DNA of 64,000 nt from Gari tellinella (Eukaryota > Mollusca > Bivalvia > Cardiida > Psammobiidae). Of this stretch, positions 34,620 through 45,400 are shown piece after piece (position 1 is the stretch's first letter; every line of letters starts with the position of its first letter). The notes beneath the pieces are model-generated. The model did not search any database. It was given only the letters and a program-made list of their open reading frames with translations, and was not told the origin of the DNA. The stretch spans positions 4,340,001 to 4,404,000 of the forward strand of contig OV277858.1 of NCBI GenBank assembly GCA_922989275.2. Direction: 5' to 3'. A program made the position numbers and the translations under genes.

Positions 34620-37600
34620 TGCAGTTTTATTTTCTAAAAGCTGTACCTGTAATGCCAATTATGGACATTTTAATGGTTGATGATAAGCTGGGTCATGTTT
34701 TGGCGAGGACAAGTCAATTGGTAAATGTACATATGTTGGAACTAGGGGTCAGTCTTTTGTATATTATGTGTTGCTAAGCGAAAGAACGCCAGATTTGGTG
34801 TCTGATTTTGCAGTGCACGATCAGAACATCATATAGGACCATTGTCTCATAACATTCGCCCTTAACTCCTTAAATGATACTGTAGAACAGGAACCTGTTT
34901 TAGAAAGTGAAAAACATAATTTTACAAAGATTCAGTACAATTATAATTTCGATGACTATAAAAATGATCAATTTTTGAATTCGATAAATTCGGATAGCTT
35001 TATCAGAGAATTTAAAAACTGTAAATGATGCGGAGAGTATTGACCAAAATTTGTCAGAATTCAATAATCTTTTGCAATCCTATTGCGATCCATTTTTTTA
35101 GAAGAAAATGTATACTGATAGCATTAATGGTAGTTGACAAAGCAGAACAGACAAAGGTTAACCTTGGTTTGATGGCAAATGTGAAGAAAAAAGATATTTT
35201 TTATCAACATTTAAATAGCCTAAGATTATATCCGTCAGAAAAAAAAAGGGGGGGACTTCGTTAAGGCTCGTTCATCATATAAACGCACACTAAGGCAACG
35301 TAGAACACATCTTGATAAAAATAAAACAGAAAAACTACTTAAAAAATGTATTGGAAAATGTTGAAAGGAGTATATATACAAAATAAGTCTAAACAACTGT
35401 CATCTCGAGATTTTGAAATTTATTTTAAAGCTATTAATAATCCAGAGAGCAATTTTTACCAACCCGATGAGGAAGTTCTTTATTTCAATGACAGGTATAT
35501 TAATGGCGAATTCCAAATAATGTTCGAGGAGCTTGACGCAGATATTTCTTATGAAGATATTACTAAATCTATTAGGGATTTAAAAAAAGGTAAGTCAGGA
35601 GGGCCTGATTTATTCATAAATGAAATATTTAAACACAGTAATCACCATATTGTAAATTATTTATATGAACTCTTTAATAAAATATATAATGCTAGCAACT
35701 TCACTAAAATTTGGTCTGAAGGCTACATTGTGCCAATTCACAAGAAATCCAGTATAGATAATGTTGAAAATTACCGAGGAATTACGCTACTAAGCTGCCT
35801 CGGTAAACTTTTCACACGTATTCTTAATTCACGTTTAAAGTCTTGGGCTGAAGATTATAATATTTACATAGAGGCCCAGGCAGGTTTTCGACAAAATATG
35901 GGCACGGTAGATAATGTTTTTATATTGCACAGTGTTAATACACACCAGTTAAACAATAGTAAAAAACTGTTTTGCTCCTTCTTAGATTTACGAAAGCTTT
36001 TGACTATGTTGTACGGGACAATCTATGGTTGAAATTGATTAAATCAGGAGTCAGGGGAAATATTCTTAACGTTATTCAATCGATGTTTTCAGAAATCAAA
36101 TCTAAAGTCAAATATGAAAACCATGCTCAGCGACGACTTTGTTTGTAATTTAGGAGTACGCCAGGGGGGATCCCTCTCACCTTTTCTGTTTTTGATGTAT
36201 CTTAATGACTTGGAGCAAGAGTTCTCACTAAATGGAGCCGATCGAGTTGATCTTCATATGTTCAAACTTTTCATATTAATGTATGCCGATGATATCATAG
36301 TAATGTCGGAATATGCAGAAGGGTTAACATTCTTGAAACTTATTGTATGAAATGGAAACTTACGGTGAATACTTCGAAAACTATATGTATGGTCTTCAGG
36401 AAGGGAGGATTACCAAAGAGGGGTTTGAGTTTCTATTACGTTACTAACAATTTGGAAATTGTAAGCAAATTTGTTTTCCTAGGGATCGTCTTCACAACTG
36501 GAGGGGCTTTCTCTGAGGCACAGTCTACCTTGTCTGGACAAGCACAGAAGGCAATTTTCAAACTGAATAAATATTTGTACAGTTTTAAGGGTGTACCGTT
36601 CAAACACTACCTAGTACTTTTTGATAAACTTATCAGTCCTATTCTCTGTTATGGTTGTGCAAGCCGGGGTTTTTGTAAGGCCGACAAAGTCAAGAAAGTT
36701 CATCTGCAATTTTGTAAACGACTATTACAAGTAAAACAAAGCACAGAAACAGATATGATTTATGGGGAATTAGGGCGTTTTCCTTTGCAGTTTAATCGTT
36801 CCCTCAGAACAGTAAAATATTGGTTGAAAATTGTACAATGCCCGGAAACAAAATACATAAAACATGCATATATTACACTTGTAAATGACATTAAAAAAAT
36901 GTCAAGAAAAGGTAACTAGGCCTCCCTTGTGAAAAGGATGCTGTCAGAATTGGGCTTTTACGAAGTTTGGTTATTTCAGGGAGTCGGAAATAAATCTCAT
37001 TTTCTGTCTGTTTTCAAACAAAGATTGAAAGATAACATGATGCAAATTTGGCAGACTAGATTAAATAACTCTCCAAAAGCTCGTTTTTACAGGTTATTTT
37101 CAAATGTTTGCTTTCAAGACTACTTAATCATGTCACATTTACAAAGTTTAGAATAGCAATGACACAATTGAGACTGTCTTCACATAAATTAGAAGTAGAG
37201 AAGGGTCGATACAAAAAACCAAACCCAGTGCCTCTTAACGACCGAAAGCGTTTAGAATGTCACGAACTTGAAGATGAATTTCATTTTTAATTTACGTGTA
37301 GAAAATATCAAGGCTTAAGGTCTTCTTACATTAATAAATATTATTGGCAGAGACCCAATATACCAAAACGAATCGGACTTCTCTCGACAAGTAACAAAAA
37401 AGAAATGAGAAACTTAAGTATTTATATTTACAAAGCATTTAATCTGATATCATAGTGAAAATGTGAGGTACACACCGCAACTCTGCATCATTTACTGTGC
37501 GCTCTCTTGCGAAATTTGTTTCATATAAACGTATTTATCTACCAGGTACAAACTATGTCGGTTCGAGAAACCAACACTTACTTTTTATATAAAAAATATT
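34620..37600 (+). mobile_element. APE-type LINE, 5' truncated, plus strand
   Basis: Holds the end of the endonuclease, the complete span of RT motifs and the C-terminal domain. It is cut at the 5' end inside the endonuclease, the usual result of incomplete target-primed reverse transcription. The non-coding tail after about 37450 has no clear poly(A). RT motifs resemble those of the elements at 13.4 and 28.1 kb. Confidence 0.85.
34738..37450 (+). pseudogene. LINE ORF2: endonuclease end, reverse transcriptase, C-terminal domain
   Basis: The endonuclease end reads YVLLSERTPDLVSDFAV and DHCLITFAL near 34770-34850, with a TAG where SDH normally has its Ser. The RT part opens at 35346 with IRDLKKGKSGGPD, then YIVPIHKKSS, NYRGITLLSCLGKLF and AGFRQNMGTVD. 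Motif A is split by a frameshift near 35990 (LDLRK / AFDY). Motif B is VRQGGSLSPFLF near 36150, and motif C is YADD at 36282-36293. The palm and thumb continue as WKLTVNTSKT and FLGIVF. The C-terminal domain has a Cys/His pattern (CHELEDEFHF...CRKYQGLR) near 37255-37315. At least five frame breaks are present, so it is inactive. Confidence 0.87.
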
Positions 37601-37639
37601 AAATTTAGCCATTTAAATTTTACTAGCAGTGAATATAAC

Positions 37640-39385
37640 TGACGACTGGATGCTGGTTTAAAGTAAAGCAGAATGCACTTTAAGGCGCATTCTGTTTTAC
37701 TTTCGACATGATTTAAGCTTTAAGCTTTAAACATATAGATTATAAGCTACCATTTGCTACAATATTGAATATATTTGCTAGAAAACATATTCATGACTGC
37801 ATAAACTAACACTGAAGATAGGTGACAACTTAAAGCGGTTTTAAAGCAAAGCAGAATGTGCCGTCAAGCGCATCCTGGTTTGCTTTCTGTCTGCTTTAAG
37901 CTTTGAACTTTAAGCAACCATCTGCTATAATACCGATACTATTTGTTGATACATATGCAAGACTGTAGAGACTTTATAAATCCATTGCCAGTTACTAGCA
38001 TCGAAGATAGGTGACCACTTGAAGCGGGATTAAAGTAAAGCAGAATGTACCTGAACATGCATTCTGCCTTGCTTTCAAACTCTATTAAGCTTAGAGATTT
38101 TGGCTATCACCTGTTACAATATAGAACATATTGATTATGATGAATATCCAGGATTGTATAAACATTATAAACCTATAGTCATTACCTAGCATTGAAGACA
38201 TGAGACCACTTAAAGCGGGTTTAAGGTGAAGCAGAATGCATAAGGCGCATTCTGCTCTACGTTCAGTCTGATTTAAGCATAGAGGTTAAGCATAGAGCTT
38301 TAAAAAACTCTCATCTGCTATTCCTAGACTTGACAGGTGTTCACTTCGGGTAGGTTTAAAGTGAAGCAGAAAGCACATAAAGGCGCATTCTGCTATACTT
38401 TAGACTTGCTCTAAGTTTAAGTGTTTTAAGCTATTATCTACAATAATATCGAATATATCTGTTACGATACATATACATGCATGTATAAACCCGTTGTCAT
38501 TTTCTTAGGTGGTTTAAAGCAAATCAGAACTCGCATAAGACATGTTCTGCTCTGCTTTCAGCCTATGTCAAGCTTAGCTTTTGAAGCTACCACCTGATAC
38601 AATATCCATATATATGTTTTGATACATATTCATGACTGTAAGCTAGTTTCTAGCATCGAAGACTGGTGAACACTTAAAGAGGGTTTAAAGTAAAGTAGTA
38701 TACACCTAAACATGCGTTCTGATTTACTTTCAACCTGATTTAAGTTAAAAGATTGAAGGTATCATCTACTGTTTACTACGATATAGAAACTATTTGTGGT
38801 TCTAACATATTCGTGATTATATAATCGGGATAGGTATAGATGATCACTTGATGCGGGTTTAACGCAAAGGAGAGCGCGTCTTAAGGCGCGTTCTGCTTTG
38901 CTTTCAACTTGCATTAAGCTTAAGGAGCTAAGGCATCATATATTGTCTACTACAATGCAGACAATATTCGTTATATATATTCATGATTATATGTTTAGGT
39001 GATCACTTGAAGCGGATTTATAGTGAAGTAGAATGCGCCTTAAGTTCTGCTTCACTTTAAGCCTGCTTTAACTTGCAATGTCTAGGCTACCATTATCTAG
39101 AGTATAGAGATAATTTATTTTAAGAAAAAGTGACTGCATAAGCAGGAATTACTTCGAAATACATACAAAAGTGTTGAATCGCGTGTCTATGGAGAAATAG
39201 AATAACAAAGGGGGGCTTTCCCCGATAGTTGGCACTTTACTCCATAGCTTGTTTTAAAAAAGTTGAATACTTGAATCGGGTTTAAAGTAGAGGCGGAATG
39301 CGTCATAATGCGTCTTCTGCATTACTTTAAGCCAGTTTTAAGCTTAAATCTGCAAACTACTAGAGTATTGAAATATTTGTTTATG
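37640..39385. repeat. Tandem array of about ten family A hairpins
   Basis: Ten units of about 150-190 bp. Each has a left arm like GGTGACCACTTGAAGCGGG, a core AAGCAGAATGCGCCTTAAGGCGCATTCTGCTTT-type palindrome (worn to different degrees) and a right arm TTTAAGC..., followed by a spacer with ACATAT.CATGA. Cores lie near 37675, 37855, 38045, 38235, 38375, 38525, 38700, 38875, 39035 and 39300. No coding frame runs through. The array directly follows the LINE tail. Confidence 0.85.
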
Positions 39386-41145
39386 CTGGAATTATTTTCC
39401 TGAAGAAAAAAAAATGTGTTAAATAATTGAAAGTTCATATACAAAAACATGTAAAAATGTGCAGATATGTATTATATTATATAATTCTGATAGACATGCA
39501 TGTCTTTGCTGAATAAAACATATCATATATCATGTTATTTGTTGAAAAAGAAGGTCTTAGTTGAATACCGGGCGGTCAAAGGACCCTAATTGACACATCA
39601 GTCAGTTTATTGGAGTTTCCGGCATTATATAATTTGAAGCAAGCGGTATTTTTTAACACACCCAACTTTCGCAATGGGGTTTCGATTTTCGTGCGGTTTG
39701 AAGCAGATGAAAGGGTATTATCTCCTCGAGGGAACCGTGTCTCAGAAATGTTATAAGTAGCTCCAGTGGTCCGTTATAACGCGTTACATAATAGTGGTAG
39801 ACTTTAAACTGTAAAAACCGTTGATGTTTCATAACAAAGGTTTGAAGCGGTATTTTAAAAATCTGCGACACGGATCCCTAAATATGTTTATAAAGAGTAT
39901 TTTTTGGCAATTTTAATCAAGTTATAAATAAAGGTGGCTGTGATATCGTTGTTTGAATTTTTTTTTTAAATGTTCTTATAAAATCGTAAAAAGTTTAAAT
40001 ATGTTTTGTAAAGTGGCATATACTGATGGGATGTGTACCATTTTCACCCGTCAAAATTCTGTTCACCATAATTACGTTTAGCGCTAGTAATGAAGGACTA
40101 AATGAAACTACAATATATTGTTTGATTGACGGACATGAGCCCCCCACCCCCCGGACACGAGCCCCCTGGCCGATTTTGCGCGGGCGGACACGACCCCACC
40201 TGTTTTGCGCGGACGTGCATAAGCCCCTCTGGTCGGACAGATAATTAACTTATGTTTTGTTAATATTTTTAGCAAACAATGAAGTGTTTCTTCGGCTATA
40301 AATATTGCAATGCTTGCAGTAATAATTCGCTATTTATTAATTGTCTCATTTTAATAAATGATACCTCAGATGAAAAAGATAATGATGATAGATGTAATCA
40401 TTTATATTGTCAACTTGATTACACAATAGTGACAAAACAGGATAATCTTTGCATATTAACAAATCGAACTGTCGGTAATACTTTGATGGTACCTGTAATT
40501 AATTATTTAATTGACTCTTGTTTACTGAAGAAACACCGCCAGTGATACCTGTAAGTTTGATAGATTGATTGAATCCATTATCCTTATACTCGTAAGTTAA
40601 AGGTGTTGTTTGTGTCTCATACTAGTACTGTAGTGTACCCGCCAGCTTCCCCGATTGCTGTGCGCTGTGCGCTGTGCTCAAAATCCCGTATAATCCGGAT
40701 CGCACATCCCAGCGACCACTGGACCGGAAAGGTCTGTCACAGAACCGTTAGAGAATGGAGTGGGGGATATGATAGGTTTTACCTCGCAGACGTTTTATAC
40801 CAAGCCATTCAGATTTTCTTTCTAAGCCAACGACAATTTATAAAGAAAACTTAAAATACGCATTAATTTGATCAGCGATCACCTCACACAAAGGAACGGA
40901 AGGTGGCGACCTCATTAGTATTTTTATGAAATGCCTAGTCATCAAAGTTTATTGCCTCACGTTTTAGATAAAGCTGTCACCGAAGCGTAATAAGAGATAA
41001 GCGAGCACAAAGACGGATTAAATTAAATTCAGCCAGTTAAAATTATATGAAAAGGGAATTTCATCAGGGTTTAAATTAGAGTGTGTAGTGAGGCGTTGTG
41101 TAAGGTGCCCTCTGATCTGGGTCTTCACTGTTTGCATAGGACAAG
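39386..41145. other. Non-coding; a short GC-rich repeat at 40130-40242
   Basis: At 40130-40242, phrases GGACACGAGCCCC and TTTTGCGCGG recur two to three times, giving a C-rich patch in AT-rich surroundings. Small open frames (around 40026, 40279 and 40603) have no recognisable content and no partner exons, so no gene is called. Confidence 0.5.
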
Positions 41146-41955
41146 ACTTTCAGGATTCCGGTACCAATCGAGTTATGACCAGTTTTGACCTCTAGGGACC
41201 CTCCCGAGACTATTTAAACGGTATTCGACTGTCTCCGGCACCCTCGCAGACTTCCAGGAGCCCCGGTACCAATCGCGTTATGACCAGTAATGACTTCTAT
41301 TGACCCTCCCTAGTCCATTTAAACGGTCTGCGTCTATCTCCGACACATTCGCAGACTTTCATGATTCCGGTGCCAATAAAGTTATGACCAGTTATGACCT
41401 CTAGGGACCCTCCCGAGTCTATTTAAACGGTCTGCGACTGTCTCCGGTACCATAACAGACTTCCAGGATTCCGGTGTCAATCGAGTTATGACCAATTATA
41501 ACCACTATGAACACCCCCCCCCCCCGAGTCCATTTAAACGGTGTGCGACTGTCTCCGGCACATTCGTATACTTTCAGGATTCCGGTGCCAATCGAGTTAT
41601 GACACGTTATGAATTGTATGGACCCTCCAGAGTTTATTAAACCAGTCTGCGACTGTCCCCGATACCCTAGCAGACTTTCAGGAATCCGATGCCATTCGAG
41701 TTATGCATAGTTCCTGGCTCTAGGGACCCTCACCGTTTCAATGCACGGGTCTTCGACTGTTTCCGGCACCCTCGCAGACTTTCAGGATTCCGGTGCCAAA
41801 CCAGTTTTCACCTCATTTTACCTCCTAGGACCCTCCCGAGATAATAAAAAAAGTCTGCGACTGTCTCCGGTACCATCGCAGACTTCCGGAAGCCACGATG
41901 CCACTCGAATTAAAGCTTGTGTCTACTTATAGGGACGTACCCTCTCAACTAATCT
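41146..41955. repeat. 104-bp satellite, about 7.7 copies
   Basis: Units start near 41146, 41247, 41352, 41456, 41568, 41672, 41776 and 41880. The consensus includes CAGACTTTCAGGATTCCGGT, CCAATCGAGTTATGACCAG, GGGACCCTCCCGAGTC, TATTTAAACGGTCTGCGACT and GTCTCCGGCACCCTCG. Unit four carries a C-run that lengthens it to about 112 bp. The array is not an open frame. Confidence 0.9.
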
Positions 41956-42097
41956 TACGTCTGTCTGCAGCGCGTCAAGAGAGGAGGCACGAACAAAGCG
42001 TTTTTAAGCAATGAGGAGTTGAAAATAATTTATACGGAGCTCTAGAGGGATTGGGCTGAGTCCCTTCTCGAGTTAACTACGTCTGTCTGCAACACGT

Positions 42098-42437
42098 AAA
42101 GAGAGGCGAAGAGGTGGAAAGGGAGGAGTGAAGAGGAGGCAGGGAGGAGTGAAGATGAGGCAAGGAAGAGTGAAGAGGAGGTAAGGAGGAGTGAAGAGGA
42201 GGTAAGGAGGAGTGAAGAGGAGACACTGAGGAGTGAAATAGGTGACACGAAGAGGGTGTGGGAAGAGACTAGGCGTGAAACCAAAATATACTTTATATGA
42301 TTTATTACATTTTATTCACATGATACATACTCCTTCGTGTCTCCTCTTCACTCCTCCTTACCTCCTCTTCACTCCTCCTTACCTCCTCGTCACTCCTCCT
42401 TACCTCCTCTTCACTTCTCCCTGCCTCCTCTTCAATA
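42098..42437. repeat. Inverted GA-rich minisatellite
   Basis: The left arm (42098-42240) repeats a 21-bp purine unit (GAAGAGGAGGTAAGGAGGAG plus T). The right arm (42332-42437) repeats its complement. They are separated by about 90 bp. Each arm is a purine/pyrimidine tract, so a long hairpin or triplex is possible. Short flanking copies of ACGTCTGTCTGCA lie at 41957 and 42078. Confidence 0.88.
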
Positions 42438-42549
42438 ATTGATCGAGTGTATACGGTGTCACTTTACCAAATAAAACAATATTATCTGGTATATTCTGTA
42501 CTGTAGTACATATTATCTAAAGTATAACGCCTCTGTTACGATTACAAAA

Positions 42550-42743
42550 TACAGTCGAACTTCGATATCTGGAACTCGTTTAACTCGAACTATCCGATAG
42601 TTTGTCATAAGAACTGCATTATGTCATGCTCGATAAATCGAACATACCCTAATTTAAATAAAATCGTGGCTTAGCCACGTTTTAATTTTGAAATACGGGT
42701 ATGTTCGATACAACCGACTTCTAGATATCGCAGTTCTACTGTA
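42550..42743. repeat. Mariner-like MITE (family F), copy 2
   Basis: TA flanks and ends CAGTCGAACTTCGATATC and GATATCGCAGTTCTACTG, which pair at 18 of 20 positions counting the TA. The interior also folds back (ATACCCTAATTT... and ...GAAATACGGGTAT around TCGTGGCTTAGCCACG). It has no ORF. Confidence 0.75.
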
Positions 42744-42764
42744 ATGACTTATCGATGATATTGA

Positions 42765-42880
42765 AAAAGGCAATATGGGAGTAAAGCAGAAAGGACATGG
42801 AATTATACACTCTTGTATAGGAACTTTAATTTCTACTTTACTTTCCTCTTACTTTTAGTGTCACTTGTCTTGTCTTAAAC
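42765..42880. repeat. Family A hairpin, worn
   Basis: Directly after the MITE: GGGAGTAAAGCAGAAAGGAC on the left and GGAACTTTAATTTCTACTTT on the right, then CACTTGTCTTGTCTTAAACACC, which is the usual right flank of family A. Confidence 0.55.
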
Positions 42881-43255
42881 ACCAAAAACGGACCTTAATT
42901 AGTGGTTATAACTGAGGAGTTTTACTTCCGGGTCGAATACAGGTGGCTGCTGATGACAGAAAAGAAATTGTGGAGAGTCACACCCTGTCTGGTTTATTTT
43001 CTTAGTATTAAAGTAACACGCAACCAGATGGTGTATATGCAAAATTAAAAGAAAATACTCAAATAGAACCAAATGTGAATCATTATCGTGCATCTGGCAT
43101 TATAAAAATATGAACAGTCTAAAAACAGTTTTTTATTGAAATGCAATTGTTTTAAACAGAACTTCTTATCCTAAACTAATTCTTACCCGTTTATATAAGC
43201 GTGTGACATATATTTACAAATTACTATGTTTACTGCTAAATCTGATTGTGAGCCT
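42881..43255. other. Non-coding stretch
   Basis: No supported gene or repeat. Confidence 0.5.
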
Positions 43256-43493
43256 CTTTAACCCTTTAACTTATAGCCCTTTTCTAGATTTGGAGATATG
43301 TGACCACTTAAAGCAGGTTGAAAGTAAAGCAGAATGCACCTTGAGGCGCATTCTGCTTTACTTTCAGCCAGCTGTAAGCTATTATCTGCTAGAACATAGA
43401 AAATATGTCTTATGATTTTTATTTTCGAAAGTTTAAATTGGAACTATAAATTAAATGCGCTAAAAGTCGCTTCTATGGGGTAAAGGGTTAAAG
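43256..43493. repeat. Family A element with full termini (reference copy)
   Basis: 238 bp. Inverted ends CTTTAACCCTTTAACTTATAG and CTATGGGGTAAAGGGTTAAAG. Inside is a long stem: GTGACCACTTAAAGCAGGTT and AAAGTAAAGCAGAATGCACC opposite GGCGCATTCTGCTTTACTTT and CAGCCAGCTGTAAGCTATTA. No ORF. This copy defines the family boundaries used for the others. Confidence 0.82.
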
Positions 43494-43577
43494 AAAGATT
43501 GAGCTAATAAAAAGAAACTGTGTCAAACAATAACTTTAGTCCATGTGGTAAATGTAACCGGTGTGTTCTTATATCTC

Positions 43578-43801
43578 TTTACCCTTATCATGCTGAATTA
43601 GTCTTTTACTGCTCCATTTCTCGACTATTTTATATTTAATTTAACCGATTCGCTCAGTACTCGATGACATTTTGAATTAGATGGTAAACAGCTTGGATGC
43701 AGTTGAGACGCCGACTTACTCGGCGTCCTAACTCCACCTCAACAGTTTGCATATATAGTAGCACGGTCGCGCCTGACGAGACAAGGGTAAATTTGATTAG
43801 T
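43578..43801. repeat. Family B element with termini
   Basis: Inverted ends TTTACCCTT and AAGGGTAAA. Stem at 43683-43756: GTAAACAGCTTGGATGCAGT and GAGACGCCGA opposite TCGGCGTCCTAACTCCACCT and CAACAGTTTGC. It lies 84 bp after the family A reference copy. Confidence 0.72.
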
Positions 43802-44129
43802 TATGTTGAGTGCTTGCTGATAGAGTGATAGATACAAAGAGTGATCATGTAGGAGAACAGATTTTAAGTTATACAATCTTTAGGTACTATTCACTGAAGC
43901 ATTGACTTCATTCCCCCCAAATAAATAAACGAAATATACAAAAACAAGTATACATTCAGTAGATCTACTCCTTATCAGTATATTGTTTGGAATTATACTA
44001 GTTCATACTACTATTAGCACTTTATATGATATGATTTTTAACACGCCATTTGGTCACGTAACATAAACAATTTAATGTATAACAATACCTCGTACTGCAT
44101 GTTTGTATGCCAGAGATGTAATAAAAGAT

Positions 44130-44480
44130 TTGTTCTGTTCTGTTCTGTTCTTTACTGAAACATACCAATTTAGACCAGCTAGGCTCTCTCTGTTAGTCCC
44201 GTCTTTGTCTGTCTGTCTATCTATCTGGGCCGGGGTGCATGACACATAGTTAGTGTCTACCTGTAAGGTAAGTACCTCGCCGTTAGTTTATCTATACTGA
44301 GTATAGTAGTAAAAAATCAATATTTAACTCTCAGCGATGGAGATAGCATACAGGTAGACACTAACTATGTGTCATGCACCGGGCCCTGTCTGTTTGTCTG
44401 CTTGTCTGTCTCTGTACAAAATGTATGTATGTCTGTATGTCTATCTATGTCTCTCTAACCCTCTCTCTCTCTCTTTTTTT
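44130..44480. repeat. Microsatellites interrupted by a fold-back element
   Basis: TTCTG repeats (44137-44152), GTCT/ATCT repeats on both sides of the family E element, and a CT run (44457-44492). Confidence 0.7.
44232..44380. repeat. Fold-back element (family E), likely target duplication GGGCC
   Basis: Arms 44234-44265 and 44349-44380 are perfect 32-bp inverted repeats (start GGTGCATGACACATAG). GGGCC occurs immediately outside both ends (44227-44231 and 44381-44385), and the outer flanks are one broken GTCT microsatellite, which marks a real insertion. Confidence 0.82.
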
Positions 44481-44599
44481 TCTCTCTCTCTCATATCGAC
44501 AATGAAAGGTCGACCAAAATAATACCTGTAACCAAAGAAGTGTTTGGTTCTTATGTCATTATTTAATCTACAGAGAACCTTTCTTTTACGACCACTGGA

Positions 44600-45400
44600 A
44601 AGAATGCTAATCAACCGCGTAAAAGGCAGGTGATAGCTTATAATAAGGGGATCGTAAAACAGAAAGCTGCTGCGGGATTTAAGGATTTCAGGACGTTTTG
44701 CAACCTAGTTTTTTCACTACCTTAGCATGTTTTCTACCTTGTTGCTTTTGCGGCTGGTGTTTCGCTGCCTAGACATCTTCACTACCCTGTTTTATTCGGT
44801 TACAAGTACTGAGTTTACAGTCTCAAATAACACAATACAAAAAGGCTTTCTTTCATCTGTTTTCACAAGTTTGTAAACACGTGTGTAGCTTTTAATTTAA
44901 TATTTGCAATGAAATTGATTATGATAATTACATCAATCATATAGTCTCTTATAATTCTTTATGAATAGCATGACTTGGGGTAAATTAAAATTAATGTTAT
45001 ATGTACATGTATTTCATGTTAAATCATAATGAGACTCAAAAATTGATATAAATACATAAATACGTGTGTTCGTAGAAGCGCAATTCGAAATTGACAAATG
45101 CTAAATTCATTTTTAACTGCAAATTTGAGTTAAATTTTACAGTCCTAAAATTTATTTATTTTAAATGATTTAAAGTAGATATCATACTTAGTTAATAAAC
45201 AACGATAAATCATTGACAAGCAATTATATTTTAGTTCGGTAGATGTGATAAAAATGCGCGGGTAGCGAAACGTCTATGATAAAAAAAGAACCTAGGTAGC
45301 GAACTGACAGACGTGAACGCAACAGTGTTGCGAAAATTCTCAGTAACCGCTTTAAGCAGTCACCCGCCAAAAGAACCTGCTATCTAAAACCATTTAGTGG
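44600..45400. repeat. Family A hairpin split by ~670 bp of foreign sequence
   Basis: The left arm (about 44618-44672: AAAGGCAGGTGATAGCTTAT, AAAACAGAAAGCTGCT) and the right arm (about 45345-45372: CGCTTTAAGCAGTCACCCGCC) belong to one hairpin. The intervening sequence has no ORF, and clear terminal repeats were not found. Confidence 0.5.

Noticed and set aside
37640..39385. CRISPR-like array
   Set aside because: The units are long diverged palindromes with no constant spacer length, in a eukaryotic context; not CRISPR.
40603..40854. 83-codon frame with Cys and Trp residues
   Set aside because: No domain or partner exon; coding bias is not convincing.
42042..42284. 80-codon Ser/Leu-rich minus-strand frame
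   Set aside because: Generated by the GA-rich minisatellite.
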